A stretch of DNA of 64,000 bases from contig CAZSHG010000012.1 in NCBI GenBank assembly GCA_964606695.1, forward strand, positions 4,770 through 68,769, written 5' to 3'. The notes under the pieces were generated by a model. The model was not told where the DNA came from and searched no databases. It saw only the letters and a list, made by a program, of their open reading frames with translations. The position numbers and the translations under genes are program-made. Shown one piece after another: positions 53,594 through 62,618 of this stretch (position 1 is the first letter of the stretch; each line of letters opens with the position of its first letter). The stretch comes from CAZSHG01 sp964606695 [NCBI: uncultured bacterium] (GTDB taxonomy: Bacteria; UBP14; UBA6098).

Positions 53594-54855
53594 TGCAGAA
53601 AAAAAGAGGGAAATACGTAATCTCATATCGCGGTCTCCCGCAGATTTACAGGATCATAGCGATTTTGGTGGCTGTAGGTCTGGTTCTGGGGATGTATATT
53701 TATACGGATTATGTCGAGAAAGAGCTATCGCGTCAGAATAGGAGAGTGCTCAATGCTTATGCCAGATTGTGGTCTCTTGCGGCCACTCGAGGCGCAGGCG
53801 CACAGGAATTAAATATCATTTTCGAGGAGATAATCCAGAAAAGCACCTTCCCGATGATACTCACGACCAACGAAGGCGTCCCGATACGGTGGAGGAACCT
53901 GAGAATATCGGAGAACGACACCACAGAGAAAGCTCACGAATACTTGAAGTCCAGAATAAAGAAAATGGACGCTTCCCAGACGCCGATTCCTATTTTCGTG
54001 GGTAATTCTAACAAAGTCCTCGGATTCATTCATTTCGGGGAAGCGCGGTATATCAAATGGCTCAGATTCGTGCCTATAGTGGAGCTGGTTATGCTGGCGG
54101 TAATAATCGCCCTCTATTATCTGGGATATAACAGGCTAAAACACTACGAGGAACAGAATATATGGCTCGGTATGGCCAAGGAGACCGCCCACCAGCTTGG
54201 AACTCCAATATCGAGTTTGATGGGATGGCTGGAACTATTAAAAAGCGATCTGAAAAAGTGCAGTCAAAGCGGCGAATTGTCGGAGGGAGGACGTAATCCC
54301 CTGGACATAGTGGATAAGATGGACGAGGATATCGATATACTGAACAAGATCGTGATAAGGTTTGGACAGGTCGGATCGATACCGGAACTAAAGCTTACGG
54401 ATCTGAGGGAATTGTTGTCGGGGGTGGTCCGTTACATTCGGGATAGGATTCCCCGTCTCGGCGAGGGAACCGTTATTATTGAAAAATACGACCCCGTTCC
54501 GACGATTATGGCAAACCGTCTGCTTCTGTCCTGGGCAGTGGAGAACCTGATTAAAAACTCTCTCGAAGCTTTGCCGAAAGAGGGGGGCAAGATCACGGTA
54601 GCTACGAGGAAGGATGTCGAAGGGCATCGTGCACAGATAATTGTAACGGATAACGGGCGCGGAATTTCATCGAGGAATTCTCGTAAAATATTTAAACCCG
54701 GATACACCACAAAAAAACGAGGTTGGGGTTTGGGATTGTCTCTCGCCCAGAGAATAGTCGAAGAATACCATTTTGGGAAATTATATCTGCTCGAAAGCGT
54801 GCCTTTTGAAAAAACTACGTTCGTAATAAGTTTCCCGTTGGAAACGAATAAGTGA
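53593..54855 (+). CDS. porY: PorY-like membrane histidine kinase, partner of PorX
   Basis: Two membrane segments (about 20-38 and 158-178) enclose a periplasmic domain of about 115 residues. The H box is KETAHQLGTPISSLMGWLE with His200, the form seen in PorY-type kinases of Bacteroidota rather than the usual HE-RNPL form. ATPase motifs are NLIKNSLEALPKEGG, VTDNGRGI and FKPGYTTKKRGWGLGLSLAQRIVEEYH. In Porphyromonas PorY is the cognate kinase of PorX, which controls type IX secretion genes. Here kinase and regulator genes are adjacent, with the next start within 20 bases of this stop. The symbol rests on the H-box form and on the neighbour. Confidence 0.85.
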   Translation: MQKKRGKYVISYRGLPQIYRIIAILVAVGLVLGMYIYTDYVEKELSRQNRRVLNAYARLWSLAATRGAGAQELNIIFEEIIQKSTFPMILTTNEGVPIRWRNLRISENDTTEKAHEYLKSRIKKMDASQTPIPIFVGNSNKVLGFIHFGEARYIKWLRFVPIVELVMLAVIIALYYLGYNRLKHYEEQNIWLGMAKETAHQLGTPISSLMGWLELLKSDLKKCSQSGELSEGGRNPLDIVDKMDEDIDILNKIVIRFGQVGSIPELKLTDLRELLSGVVRYIRDRIPRLGEGTVIIEKYDPVPTIMANRLLLSWAVENLIKNSLEALPKEGGKITVATRKDVEGHRAQIIVTDNGRGISSRNSRKIFKPGYTTKKRGWGLGLSLAQRIVEEYHFGKLYLLESVPFEKTTFVISFPLETNK

Positions 54856-54872
54856 TTGGAGATAGACCGCCG

Positions 54873-56429
54873 ATGAATAAAAAAATACTATGGATCGACG
54901 ACGAAATCAAACAACTCGCGCCGCACAAGATATTCCTGGAAGAAAAGGGTTACGAAGTTGAGGGGGTATCTTCCGGCGAGGAAGCCATCGACCTGATAAA
55001 GCGAAATGAATACGATCTCATTTTGCTCGACGAGATGATGCCGGGCATGGACGGACTTACGACACTCGAAGAAATCCGTAAACTCGACAAACGCGTTCCG
55101 GTGGTTATGATCACGAAATCCGAGGAAGAAACCCTCATGGAGGATGCTATCGGCAAAGAGATTTCGGATTATCTGGTCAAACCCGTTCATCCGGTGCAAA
55201 TACTATCGACGCTTAAACGGATTTTCGATACGACTCGAATCCTCGGTCAGCAACTAACGCGCGACTACACCGCGGAATATCGCGATATGGCCATGCGCCC
55301 GTCTATGAAATTACCAGCAAACGAATGGCTGGACCTGGCATATTGGCTGGCCGAATGGGACGTCATTTTCGATAATCATCCCGAACTCGGTCTCTACGGC
55401 ATGCACAGGGAATTTCGCCATGAATGTAATTCAGAATTCACACGATATATTCTGTCCTCCTATACCGAATGGGTGAATTCGGACAGAAGAGACCGCCCCA
55501 GGTTATCGGTGGACATTACCCCGGAGAGAGTAATCCCGCATCTGAAGGACGGGAAAAAAGTTTTCTTCATCGTAATCGACTGTATGCGTCTTGATCAATG
55601 GCTCGCGGTCGAGAACATGTTGTCGCAGTATTTCAACATTATGACGGAATCGTATTTTGCGCTACTGCCTTCCGCAACGCCGTATTGCCGTAACTCTCTT
55701 TTCAGCGGTTTATTTCCCAGAGAACTCGCCAAACGATATCCTGATTTATGGATAGATCCAAACGACGATTCGGCGTCCAGAAATAGATATGAACACCAGC
55801 TAAACGATAAACTTATCGCTCGCGAAGGAGTGAGGCTACCGGGCGATACTAAGTATATTAAAATCCTCGATCCGGAAGAGGGCGAGAGCCTTGTGCAGAA
55901 ACTGAAAAGCTACCTCTCCGCGCCTATGTCCAGCGTGGTGGTGAACTTCCTGGATATCCTCACACATAGCCGCGCCGCAAGCGAGGTCCTGCAGGAAATT
56001 TCGCCCGACGAGTCGGCATACCGAAGCGTGATGAAAACATGGTTCTCCCATTCAAGTTTGTATAAGGCTCTACTTTCGTTGGCGGAAGAGGACGTAGCTA
56101 TCGTAATCACGACCGATCACGGTAGCACTATAGGACGGCGTGGAGTCAAGGCTTACGGCAAGAAAGACACATCGACGAATCTCCGCTACAAACACGGCGA
56201 TAATATCAACTGCGACGATAAGGGCGGCTATCTCATACGAAACCCGGCGGAATGGCGACTACCGAATTTCACGAGAACGACGAATTACCTTATAGCAATG
56301 GAAGATTACTATTTCGTTTACCCGACGAATTTCTCGCAATACGAACGCAAATATCGGAACAGCTTCCTGCACGGCGGTATCAGCATTGAGGAGATGATCG
56401 TGCCGGTGGTAACGTTGACCCCGCGATGA
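54873..56429 (+). CDS. porX: PorX: response regulator with PglZ (alkaline-phosphatase-fold) output domain
   Basis: From the ATG at 54873 (GGAG 11 bases upstream; an alternative GTG at 54852 overlaps the kinase stop) the receiver has Asp9, Asp10, phosphorylated Asp53 in LLDEMMPGMDG, Thr81 and Lys103. A helical linker (about 115-210) leads to a PglZ domain with IDCMRLDQW (Asp236), the putative nucleophile Thr269 in SATPYCRN, NFLDILTHSR, TTDHGS and the closing HGGISIEEMIVP. These are the metal and catalytic positions of the alkaline phosphatase fold. PorX has been linked to type IX secretion control and to nucleotide phosphodiesterase activity. Its presence with sorting-domain proteins is the strongest sign of a T9SS-like system here. 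It overlaps tsaE by 4 bases. Confidence 0.93.
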   Translation: MNKKILWIDDEIKQLAPHKIFLEEKGYEVEGVSSGEEAIDLIKRNEYDLILLDEMMPGMDGLTTLEEIRKLDKRVPVVMITKSEEETLMEDAIGKEISDYLVKPVHPVQILSTLKRIFDTTRILGQQLTRDYTAEYRDMAMRPSMKLPANEWLDLAYWLAEWDVIFDNHPELGLYGMHREFRHECNSEFTRYILSSYTEWVNSDRRDRPRLSVDITPERVIPHLKDGKKVFFIVIDCMRLDQWLAVENMLSQYFNIMTESYFALLPSATPYCRNSLFSGLFPRELAKRYPDLWIDPNDDSASRNRYEHQLNDKLIAREGVRLPGDTKYIKILDPEEGESLVQKLKSYLSAPMSSVVVNFLDILTHSRAASEVLQEISPDESAYRSVMKTWFSHSSLYKALLSLAEEDVAIVITTDHGSTIGRRGVKAYGKKDTSTNLRYKHGDNINCDDKGGYLIRNPAEWRLPNFTRTTNYLIAMEDYYFVYPTNFSQYERKYRNSFLHGGISIEEMIVPVVTLTPR

Positions 56430-56866
56430 GCATTTACGGCGAATACGAATCGAATTCCGAACTGGAGACCGAAAAGCTCGGTGTAGAATTGGCCAAATAT
56501 ATACAGGGCGGCGATATCCTGGCGTTCGTAGGGCAACTCGGTTCAGGGAAGACGACTTTGATAAAGGCAATAGCCTCGAAATTAGGGGCAAATAAGAGAG
56601 AAATGGCGAGTCCCTCATTTGCGATTGTGCACGATTACGGCGGTTCTCCGCCGATTTACCATATCGATTTGTATCGGGTAGAACAGGGTGAGATCGAGCA
56701 ATTGGGACTCTGGGAGATCTTCGACGACGGAAATATCTGTTTCGTCGAATGGGCGGATAAATTCCCGGAGATAATCCCGTCGGGCGCTCTTGAAGTAGAA
56801 ATCGTGAGGATTGGCGATAAACAAAGAATAATAACGATAACCGACTGGAATAACGATGAAGTGTAA
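56426..56866 (+). CDS. tsaE: tRNA threonylcarbamoyladenosine biosynthesis ATPase TsaE
   Basis: The 146-residue protein has Walker A GQLGSGKTTLIKAIA (about residues 35-49), the conserved SPSFAIVHDY segment, YHIDLYRVE and a Walker-B-like ICFVEWADKFPE. TsaE regenerates the TsaBD complex that makes t6A at position 37 of ANN-decoding tRNAs. Length is normal. The start overlaps porX by 4 bases and the stop lies within the first codons of the subtilase gene. No other tsa gene is in the window. The neighbours are unrelated in function. Confidence 0.96.
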   Translation: MSIYGEYESNSELETEKLGVELAKYIQGGDILAFVGQLGSGKTTLIKAIASKLGANKREMASPSFAIVHDYGGSPPIYHIDLYRVEQGEIEQLGLWEIFDDGNICFVEWADKFPEIIPSGALEVEIVRIGDKQRIITITDWNNDEV

Positions 56867-58784
56867 GGCACTGATAATCATACTAATAGCCATTCTAACC
56901 GCAACCGCTTTTTCAGCTAAGATCAATGAAAGATTGAAAGATGCAACCGGCGAAGAGTTGATTGTATGGGTATTTTTTACGGACAAGGGACCGGAACGAA
57001 ACGATAATTTGCGTCTTGCCAGAGAATATCTCTCCGAAAGAGCGCTTCGAAGAAGAGCCGAAGCCGGAATCGCCCTCGATGAGAAGGATATTCCGGTTGC
57101 GGAGAATTATATTCATGCAATCGAGGATATTGGCGCGGAACTTCGCCGCGAAACGAGATGGCTGAACGGGGCATCGTTCGTTATTCAACCTGGAATGATA
57201 GAGGAAATCGCGGAACTCGATTTCGTAAGCGAAATCCGGCCAGTGGCAAGGTATATCCGTGAAAAACCGGAAGCGCGACAGAGGCCATATCCAGACGGCG
57301 GACTGGACGATTTTTATGGATTGTGTTATCCCCAGCTGGAGATGATGGGTGTGAATCACCTGCACGATATGGGATACGCGGGCGAGGGCGTTCTGGTGGG
57401 GATGCTCGATTCGGGGTTCCGTCTCAAACATCACGCTTTCGACAGCCTCGATCTTATAGCTCAATACGATTTCATTCATAACGATACAACCGTGGATTAC
57501 GATTCACTCGCCGGCGATGAAGATTTTACCGGTTATCGTCACGGCACACAAACGCTGGGATGCGTCGCCGGTTATCTTCCGGGGACATACATCGGTGCGG
57601 CTTATCGCGCCTCCGTTGCACTCGCAAAAACTGAAGATGTATCAGCAGAATATGTTACCGAAGAGGACAACTGGGTCGCGGGAATCGAGTGGCTGGATTC
57701 GCTGGGTGCGGATATAACATCCAGCAGTCTCGGTTATTCGGTCTTCGATTCGGACACGCCATATACCTTCGACGATATGGACGGCAACACGGCGATAACG
57801 ACAATCGCGGCTGATATCGCGGCATCGAGGGGGATATGTGTGGTTAATTCCGCGGGTAACGAGAGAGGAAATTATTACTGGCCGCATATCATCGCCCCAG
57901 CCGACGGCGATTCGGTTCTTGCGGTAGCGGCGGTAGATCCGGACAAAGTAATAGCGAGCTTCTCCAGCCCCGGCCCTGCTGCGGACGGTCGAATCAAACC
58001 AGATATTTCCGCTACCGGTCTCTGGGCGGTTCTCGTCGATCCAAACGATACTATTGCAGTCAACCCATACGGTTCGGGCACCAGTTTCGCCTGCCCGCTT
58101 ATTGCGGGGCTTTGCGCGGCGGTTAAGAGCGCGAACGACGACCTGTCGGGATGGAATTTAGCTATAGCGATCAAGCACAGCGGAGATAGATATCGCGCCT
58201 ACGACCCGATATACTCCGCAGATTCCGCGGATAACAACTACGGCTGGGGAATTCCTCAAGGGCCTGTCGCGGCGGGTTTGTCCGATGGTTTCTACTGCCG
58301 GCTTATCGACGCTTCCTCTGGCGAGCCGCTGTCCGGTGTGCAGACAACACTGGATTACGGCACCGAATCGAAAATCTTCTTCTCCGACACATTCGGCATC
58401 GTTATCGACGCCCACGCCGAATCGGGACAGAGTCTGGATTTGCAAGTTCCCGGATTCCACGGAGTTACCGGAATTCCAGTAGATATGCAGGGCAGGGCGA
58501 TTTATCTCGAACGTCTCGGCGACGATGATCCAATTCAGGTGTTCCCGAACCCCGTATCGGATAGCCTCGTCGTCCTTGTTTTCGATGCCGAACAGGCGCA
58601 ATTCACGGTCTATTCCGCCGACGGCTCCATTGTGCACGATCAAACACTCGAATTCACCACCAACAAGAGGTGTTCATGGGATATAAAAGCTAACTCGGGA
58701 AATCGCATCGCCAATGGTGTTTACATCGTGCGAGTCGCGACCGACAACGATGAGATTCTCCGCAAAATAGCCGTGATCAAATGA
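56856..58784 (+). CDS. Secreted subtilisin-like serine protease with C-terminal sorting domain
   Basis: A signal peptide (LIIILIAILTATAFS) is followed by an inhibitor-like propeptide (about 25-135) and an S8 peptidase domain. The catalytic triad is Asp185 in VGMLDSGF, His229 in GYRHGTQTLG and Ser410 in GSGTSFACPLIAG; Asn335 in NSAGNERG is the oxyanion residue. After a short carboxypeptidase-regulatory-like domain (about 480-550), the last 80 residues start at VFPNPVSDSLVV and end NGVYIVRVATDNDEILRKIAVIK-like, a type A sorting domain. It is therefore probable T9SS cargo, encoded two genes after porX. It overlaps tsaE by 11 bases and DUF2085 by 4. Confidence 0.94.
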   Translation: MKCKALIIILIAILTATAFSAKINERLKDATGEELIVWVFFTDKGPERNDNLRLAREYLSERALRRRAEAGIALDEKDIPVAENYIHAIEDIGAELRRETRWLNGASFVIQPGMIEEIAELDFVSEIRPVARYIREKPEARQRPYPDGGLDDFYGLCYPQLEMMGVNHLHDMGYAGEGVLVGMLDSGFRLKHHAFDSLDLIAQYDFIHNDTTVDYDSLAGDEDFTGYRHGTQTLGCVAGYLPGTYIGAAYRASVALAKTEDVSAEYVTEEDNWVAGIEWLDSLGADITSSSLGYSVFDSDTPYTFDDMDGNTAITTIAADIAASRGICVVNSAGNERGNYYWPHIIAPADGDSVLAVAAVDPDKVIASFSSPGPAADGRIKPDISATGLWAVLVDPNDTIAVNPYGSGTSFACPLIAGLCAAVKSANDDLSGWNLAIAIKHSGDRYRAYDPIYSADSADNNYGWGIPQGPVAAGLSDGFYCRLIDASSGEPLSGVQTTLDYGTESKIFFSDTFGIVIDAHAESGQSLDLQVPGFHGVTGIPVDMQGRAIYLERLGDDDPIQVFPNPVSDSLVVLVFDAEQAQFTVYSADGSIVHDQTLEFTTNKRCSWDIKANSGNRIANGVYIVRVATDNDEILRKIAVIK

Positions 58785-59260
58785 AACTTCTGCGCACCGT
58801 CGGGAGATATTCATCGATTATCCTGACGATAATCTGGACAATAATACTGCTCGCGGCAATTACTGCGCCCCTGCTTTTCGCATGGAACTCGAAAGTAGGG
58901 GTAGTTTTTTATTCCGCGCTAAGGCCGCTATGCCATCAGGCGGAGGGGCGATGCTATCATATAATCGGTTATAAAATGGGGCTTTGCACGCGATGTATCG
59001 GCGTCTTCGTCGGACTAACCTTCTTCGGATGGATGGCGATAATTTTGCGGCCGTCGAGAGAAATGAAATTCACTTATTTCGTGATGACTCTGCTTCCCCT
59101 CGCAATCGACGGCACAGGCAACCTGTTCGAAATCTGGAGCACCGACAACAACGTCCGATTTTTTACCGGAATAATCTTTGCTTTTGGCATTGTGTTCTGG
59201 ATATATCCTTTTATATTTAAACTCGAAAAGCCGGAATTTCCGGAGCTATCGAATAAATAG
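58781..59260 (+). CDS. DUF2085 integral membrane protein
   Basis: The 159-residue protein has four membrane segments (about 12-35, 68-88, 95-113 and 125-145). Family residues are in SALRPLCHQAEGRCYHIIGYKMGLCTRCIG-like sequence (about 45-75): the paired Cys and His in PLCHQ and the LCTRC motif define DUF2085. The function of the family is unknown; the conserved Cys and His suggest metal or haem binding. It is translated with the subtilase through an ATGA overlap. Confidence 0.9.
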   Translation: MKLLRTVGRYSSIILTIIWTIILLAAITAPLLFAWNSKVGVVFYSALRPLCHQAEGRCYHIIGYKMGLCTRCIGVFVGLTFFGWMAIILRPSREMKFTYFVMTLLPLAIDGTGNLFEIWSTDNNVRFFTGIIFAFGIVFWIYPFIFKLEKPEFPELSNK

Positions 59261-59324
59261 AACATTGGGTTGTATAGCCAAACGGGACTCATTCCCGATC
59301 TGGTAATATTTGAAAGGAGTATGT

Positions 59325-59906
59325 ATGCCGGTATTATTTATTTGTCTTGGCATATTTGCAGTAGCCGTTGTGATTCTCCTGTTCGTAGGAATCGGATTAT
59401 ACAACAGGCTGATCGATCTCAAGAACCGCGCGGAAAACGGATGGGCGGACATCGACGTCCAGTTGAAACGTAGATACGATCTCATACCGAATCTTGTGGA
59501 GACTGTCAGAGGTTACGCCGGACACGAAAAGGAAACCCTCGAAAACGTAATCAAGGCGCGTCAGCAGGCGGTCGAGATTACGGGCGATGTCGCCAAGCAG
59601 GCTCAAGCCGAGAATTTCCTGACTCAGACGCTTCGTCAACTTTTCGCGGTGGCGGAGGCCTACCCGAATCTCAAGGCGAACGAAAACTTCATGCACCTGC
59701 AAACCGAACTCACGAATATCGAGGAAGTTCTTTCTCAGGCCAGACGTTACTACAACGCCGTCGTGAGAGATCTAAACACCGCTATCGAACGTGTTCCAAC
59801 CAATATCATTGCGATGATATTCGGTTTCAAGAAGCGCGAATATTTCGAGATAGAGGATGCGTTACAGAGAGAAGCTCCAAAGGTCGATTTCAGTGACGAA
59901 GAATGA
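59325..59906 (+). CDS. lemA: LemA family protein
   Basis: The ATG at 59325 is chosen because AAAGGAG lies 6 bases upstream. One N-terminal membrane helix (about 1-24) is followed by the LemA four-helix domain with NRAENGWADIDVQLKRRYD, IPNLVETVRGYAGHEKETLE and ARRYYNAVVRDLN. Most LemA proteins are about 190 residues, as here. Their role is not settled; they face the cytoplasm or periplasm by anchor. The neighbouring gene encodes a DUF2207 protein, a pairing common in many genomes, here separated by a 291-bp spacer with a 21-bp array. Confidence 0.95.
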   Translation: MPVLFICLGIFAVAVVILLFVGIGLYNRLIDLKNRAENGWADIDVQLKRRYDLIPNLVETVRGYAGHEKETLENVIKARQQAVEITGDVAKQAQAENFLTQTLRQLFAVAEAYPNLKANENFMHLQTELTNIEEVLSQARRYYNAVVRDLNTAIERVPTNIIAMIFGFKKREYFEIEDALQREAPKVDFSDEE

Positions 59907-59926
59907 AATAAATGAAGCCTACGCAA

Positions 59927-60117
59927 GCAAAAACGAGGCGGGATAACGGGCGTTTGAGCATCGGTATGATGCGTCTGGGCAATTATCACGGGCAAGAGAG
60001 CATGTATTACATGCAATCGAGCATAATAAGCAGGCGTCCGAGCAGTGGTTACAGGCGTTTGAGCATTCAGTGAAGCCTTACCACCCCTCTGAAAAGCTTC
60101 GCAACGCCTCGGAAATG
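59927..60117. repeat. Second degenerate tandem array with a 21-bp period, about 9 units
   Basis: Well-aligned 21-bp units start at 59950, 59971, 59992, 60013, 60034, 60055, 60076 and 60097; a further diverged one lies before 59950. The core is GCGTTTGAGCAT, with GAGCA best kept. It fills the 59907-60197 gap between lemA and the DUF2207 gene. On the minus strand it reads as a heptapeptide series (xxAQTPV), but the frame has no supporting start signal. The period equals that of the 44692-44942 array while the sequence differs. Confidence 0.8.
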
Positions 60118-60197
60118 CACTGTGCGACTTCATTAAAACATAGTTTGATGAAAATTACATCGAGATTCTTTCAGATAACATATCGAAAGGTGGGGAA

Positions 60198-61952
60198 ATG
60201 AGGAAATCAGTATTCATTTTGCTTCTGGTTGCGATATTTGCGACCGGCGCATTCTCCTATTATATCAAAGCATTCGACACGGAGATATTCCTATATACCG
60301 ACGGCTCATATGACGTTATCGAAAATATCGTAGTCGATTTCGGTTACGAACAGCGTCACGGTATCTACAGGAACATTCCCTATAAATATCATAAGGGAAT
60401 CAAGACCAACAAGGTCATTATAACGGATATCGAGGTAACTGACGACGAGGGCGAGTCGCGGCAGAAGAAGGTCAAGAAAGAGGGAGATTACATTAAAATA
60501 AGGGTAGGATCTCCGAATCGGACTGTTTCCGGAACTCAGATTTACATGATCAAGTATCGCGTCGAACGCGGGATGCTCTATTTCGACGATTACGACGAAT
60601 TGTATTGGAACGTTACCGGCACCGAGTGGGATTGTTCTATCGAATACGCCTCCGCGCTGGTGCATTTGCCATCGGGCATGAACAGCGACGATTTAACGGT
60701 TCATTGTTTTTCGGGTGCCTACGGTTCGGAAGAATCAAATTGCGATTACAAAATCTCCGATTCTTCGGTCAGATTTTACACGACACAATCGTTGAACGCC
60801 TGGGAGGGATTGACTCTCGGACTCGCCATGCCGAAGGGTCATATCGAAGGGCCTTCGTTCGCCAAACAATTATGGTGGATACTAATTGCAATCTGGCCGC
60901 TTTTCCTCTTCCCGATTGGGTTGATCTGGCTGGGGTATCTTTATTTCTCTAAAGGCCGGGATCCGGTCAATCTGTCAATTGCGCCGCGTTATGAACCGCC
61001 GGACGGCTTTTCTCCCGCCGAGGCCGGGACACTCGTCGATGAGCGTGTGGATATGCGCGACATGACATCGACTATCGTCGATCTTGCCGTGCGCGGCTAT
61101 TTGAAAATAGTCGAGATCGACAAGAAGAAGCTGGTGTTCCTATCGACCAAGGATTACGCATTGGTTAAGCTTCGGGAAGCCGACGAGAACCTCAAAAAGC
61201 ACGAGAGACTCATGTTCGACGGGCTTTTCAATAAGGGGACTATCGAAGCCGAGGATCTGGGCAAAGTAATCGCGAAATGCCCCGATTGTAACGGGAAGGA
61301 GATTATTACGACCTCAAGCCTGAAGGAGAAGTTCTACACGGAACTGCCCGGAATCAAGGAATCGATTTATACTTCGCTGGTCGATGACAAATTCTTCCCG
61401 TCCAACCCGGAACGGATTCGCGGTAAGTATCTCGGTTGGGGGATCTTCATGATAATTCTGGGTTTCGTTCTGGGATTCATAATCAATTTGTTCCTGATTC
61501 CGGTATTGGTAATCCTCGGTGTGATTATGATGATTATGTCGCGTTTCATGCCGCGTAAAACTCGCGACGGTGTGATGAAAGCGGTTCATGTCGCGGGATT
61601 TGAGGAGTTTGTCCGCCGCGTCGAGCAGGATAGAATAAAGAAAATGGTGCGCGAGGATCCGACCGTTTTCGAGCGGTTATTGCCATTTGCTATGGCACTC
61701 GGTTGCGCCGACGAGTGGGCCGAGAAATTCCAGGATATTTTCAGGGAAGCCCCGAACTGGTATGTCGGCGAACCGGGAGCGCATTATGTTTCCTATGCCT
61801 TTGTGCATAATCTGGGCAACGCGGTGAATACCGTCGGGACGGCGATGTCTTCGAGGCCGCGAAGTTCCGGCGCGGGCGGCGGAAGCAGTAGTTTCGGCGG
61901 CGGCGGATTCTCCGGCGGAGGTTTCGGCGGTGGCGGCGGCGGTGCATGGTAA
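60198..61952 (+). CDS. DUF2207 membrane protein with glycine-rich tail
   Basis: A signal peptide (LLLVAIFATGAFS) leads to an extracytoplasmic beta domain (about 22-215) with VDFGYEQRHGIYRNIPYKY, which is typical of DUF2207. A membrane helix (about 228-250) follows, then a cytoplasmic region (DMTSTIVDLAVRGYLKI), a double membrane hairpin (about 412-450) and a further soluble part (ADEWAEKFQDIF). The protein ends in a Gly/Ser-rich tail finishing GGGGGGAW, as DUF2207 proteins commonly do. Function is unknown. A CGAAAGGTGGGG site precedes the ATG. Pairing with lemA suggests a shared envelope role. Confidence 0.92.
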   Translation: MRKSVFILLLVAIFATGAFSYYIKAFDTEIFLYTDGSYDVIENIVVDFGYEQRHGIYRNIPYKYHKGIKTNKVIITDIEVTDDEGESRQKKVKKEGDYIKIRVGSPNRTVSGTQIYMIKYRVERGMLYFDDYDELYWNVTGTEWDCSIEYASALVHLPSGMNSDDLTVHCFSGAYGSEESNCDYKISDSSVRFYTTQSLNAWEGLTLGLAMPKGHIEGPSFAKQLWWILIAIWPLFLFPIGLIWLGYLYFSKGRDPVNLSIAPRYEPPDGFSPAEAGTLVDERVDMRDMTSTIVDLAVRGYLKIVEIDKKKLVFLSTKDYALVKLREADENLKKHERLMFDGLFNKGTIEAEDLGKVIAKCPDCNGKEIITTSSLKEKFYTELPGIKESIYTSLVDDKFFPSNPERIRGKYLGWGIFMIILGFVLGFIINLFLIPVLVILGVIMMIMSRFMPRKTRDGVMKAVHVAGFEEFVRRVEQDRIKKMVREDPTVFERLLPFAMALGCADEWAEKFQDIFREAPNWYVGEPGAHYVSYAFVHNLGNAVNTVGTAMSSRPRSSGAGGGSSSFGGGGFSGGGFGGGGGGAW

Positions 61953-62147
61953 GCCATGAATTAAATATTTAAAAAACAGGGAGTTCTACTCGATCATATT
62001 AATTGATGTTCGCTCCACACTCATTACTATAACGTTCCCGATAATGAAAAGGATGCGGCGAAAGCTCTATCGAACAGTTGTGCCTGGGTCGCGTCGATAA
62101 AAAGGAATGAACGATTTGAATAAATAATATTCTGTGATCGGAGTATA

Positions 62148-62510
62148 GTGTTATATCCAATTTCGATAGTTATTATCGGCAGTTCGATAGCTTTTTTATG
62201 GCTCGGACTGCGTGACAGGAAGACCTCATGGTTGTGGGTTTTGAATGCCTTCTGGTGGTTGGGATCGATTGGTTCTGCATATCTTGTCTATTTAACCTGG
62301 CATGACAGGATGTATTCCGAAAACTGGGCGATGATGGGATTCTTGTTCGTTGCTTTGCCCTATGCTTTGCTTGTTTGCGCGCTGTTGATTATCCAGACGA
62401 TTTTCCTTTCACGACTGAACATTCGACCGCGAATGAGCTTACTTGCGAGTTCCTCAGTTTTGTTCGTGTTCCTATTATTGCAGATCATTGTCGGTTTTAT
62501 GTCGGGATAA
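62148..62510 (+). CDS. Small integral membrane protein of unknown function
   Basis: A GTG start at 62148 is supported by GGAG 7 bases upstream. The 120-residue product has four membrane segments (about 3-20, 30-48, 60-83 and 97-118) and Trp-rich loops. I do not recognise a family. It stands alone between the DUF2207 and amidase genes, and the 195 bases before it (61953-62147) hold nothing that I can name. Confidence 0.65.
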   Translation: MLYPISIVIIGSSIAFLWLGLRDRKTSWLWVLNAFWWLGSIGSAYLVYLTWHDRMYSENWAMMGFLFVALPYALLVCALLIIQTIFLSRLNIRPRMSLLASSSVLFVFLLLQIIVGFMSG

Positions 62511-62618
62511 AATATTCAAATAACCAGCCACCGTCTTAGATTGTAAATCTCAAATCATCAATCCTAAATCCCTCGAATTGCGTTGACATCGAGCCGCGCT
62601 ATAATTAAATTAATAACT

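Noticed and set aside
59750-60133. 127-codon minus-strand frame over the second 21-bp array
   Set aside because: It overlaps the end of lemA, has no Shine-Dalgarno, and its repeats follow from the array.
62583-62605. TTGACA and TATAAT before the amidase gene as a promoter
   Set aside because: The hexamers are perfect but only 11 bp apart; with 17 bp spacing the -10 would be TAAATT, which is weak.
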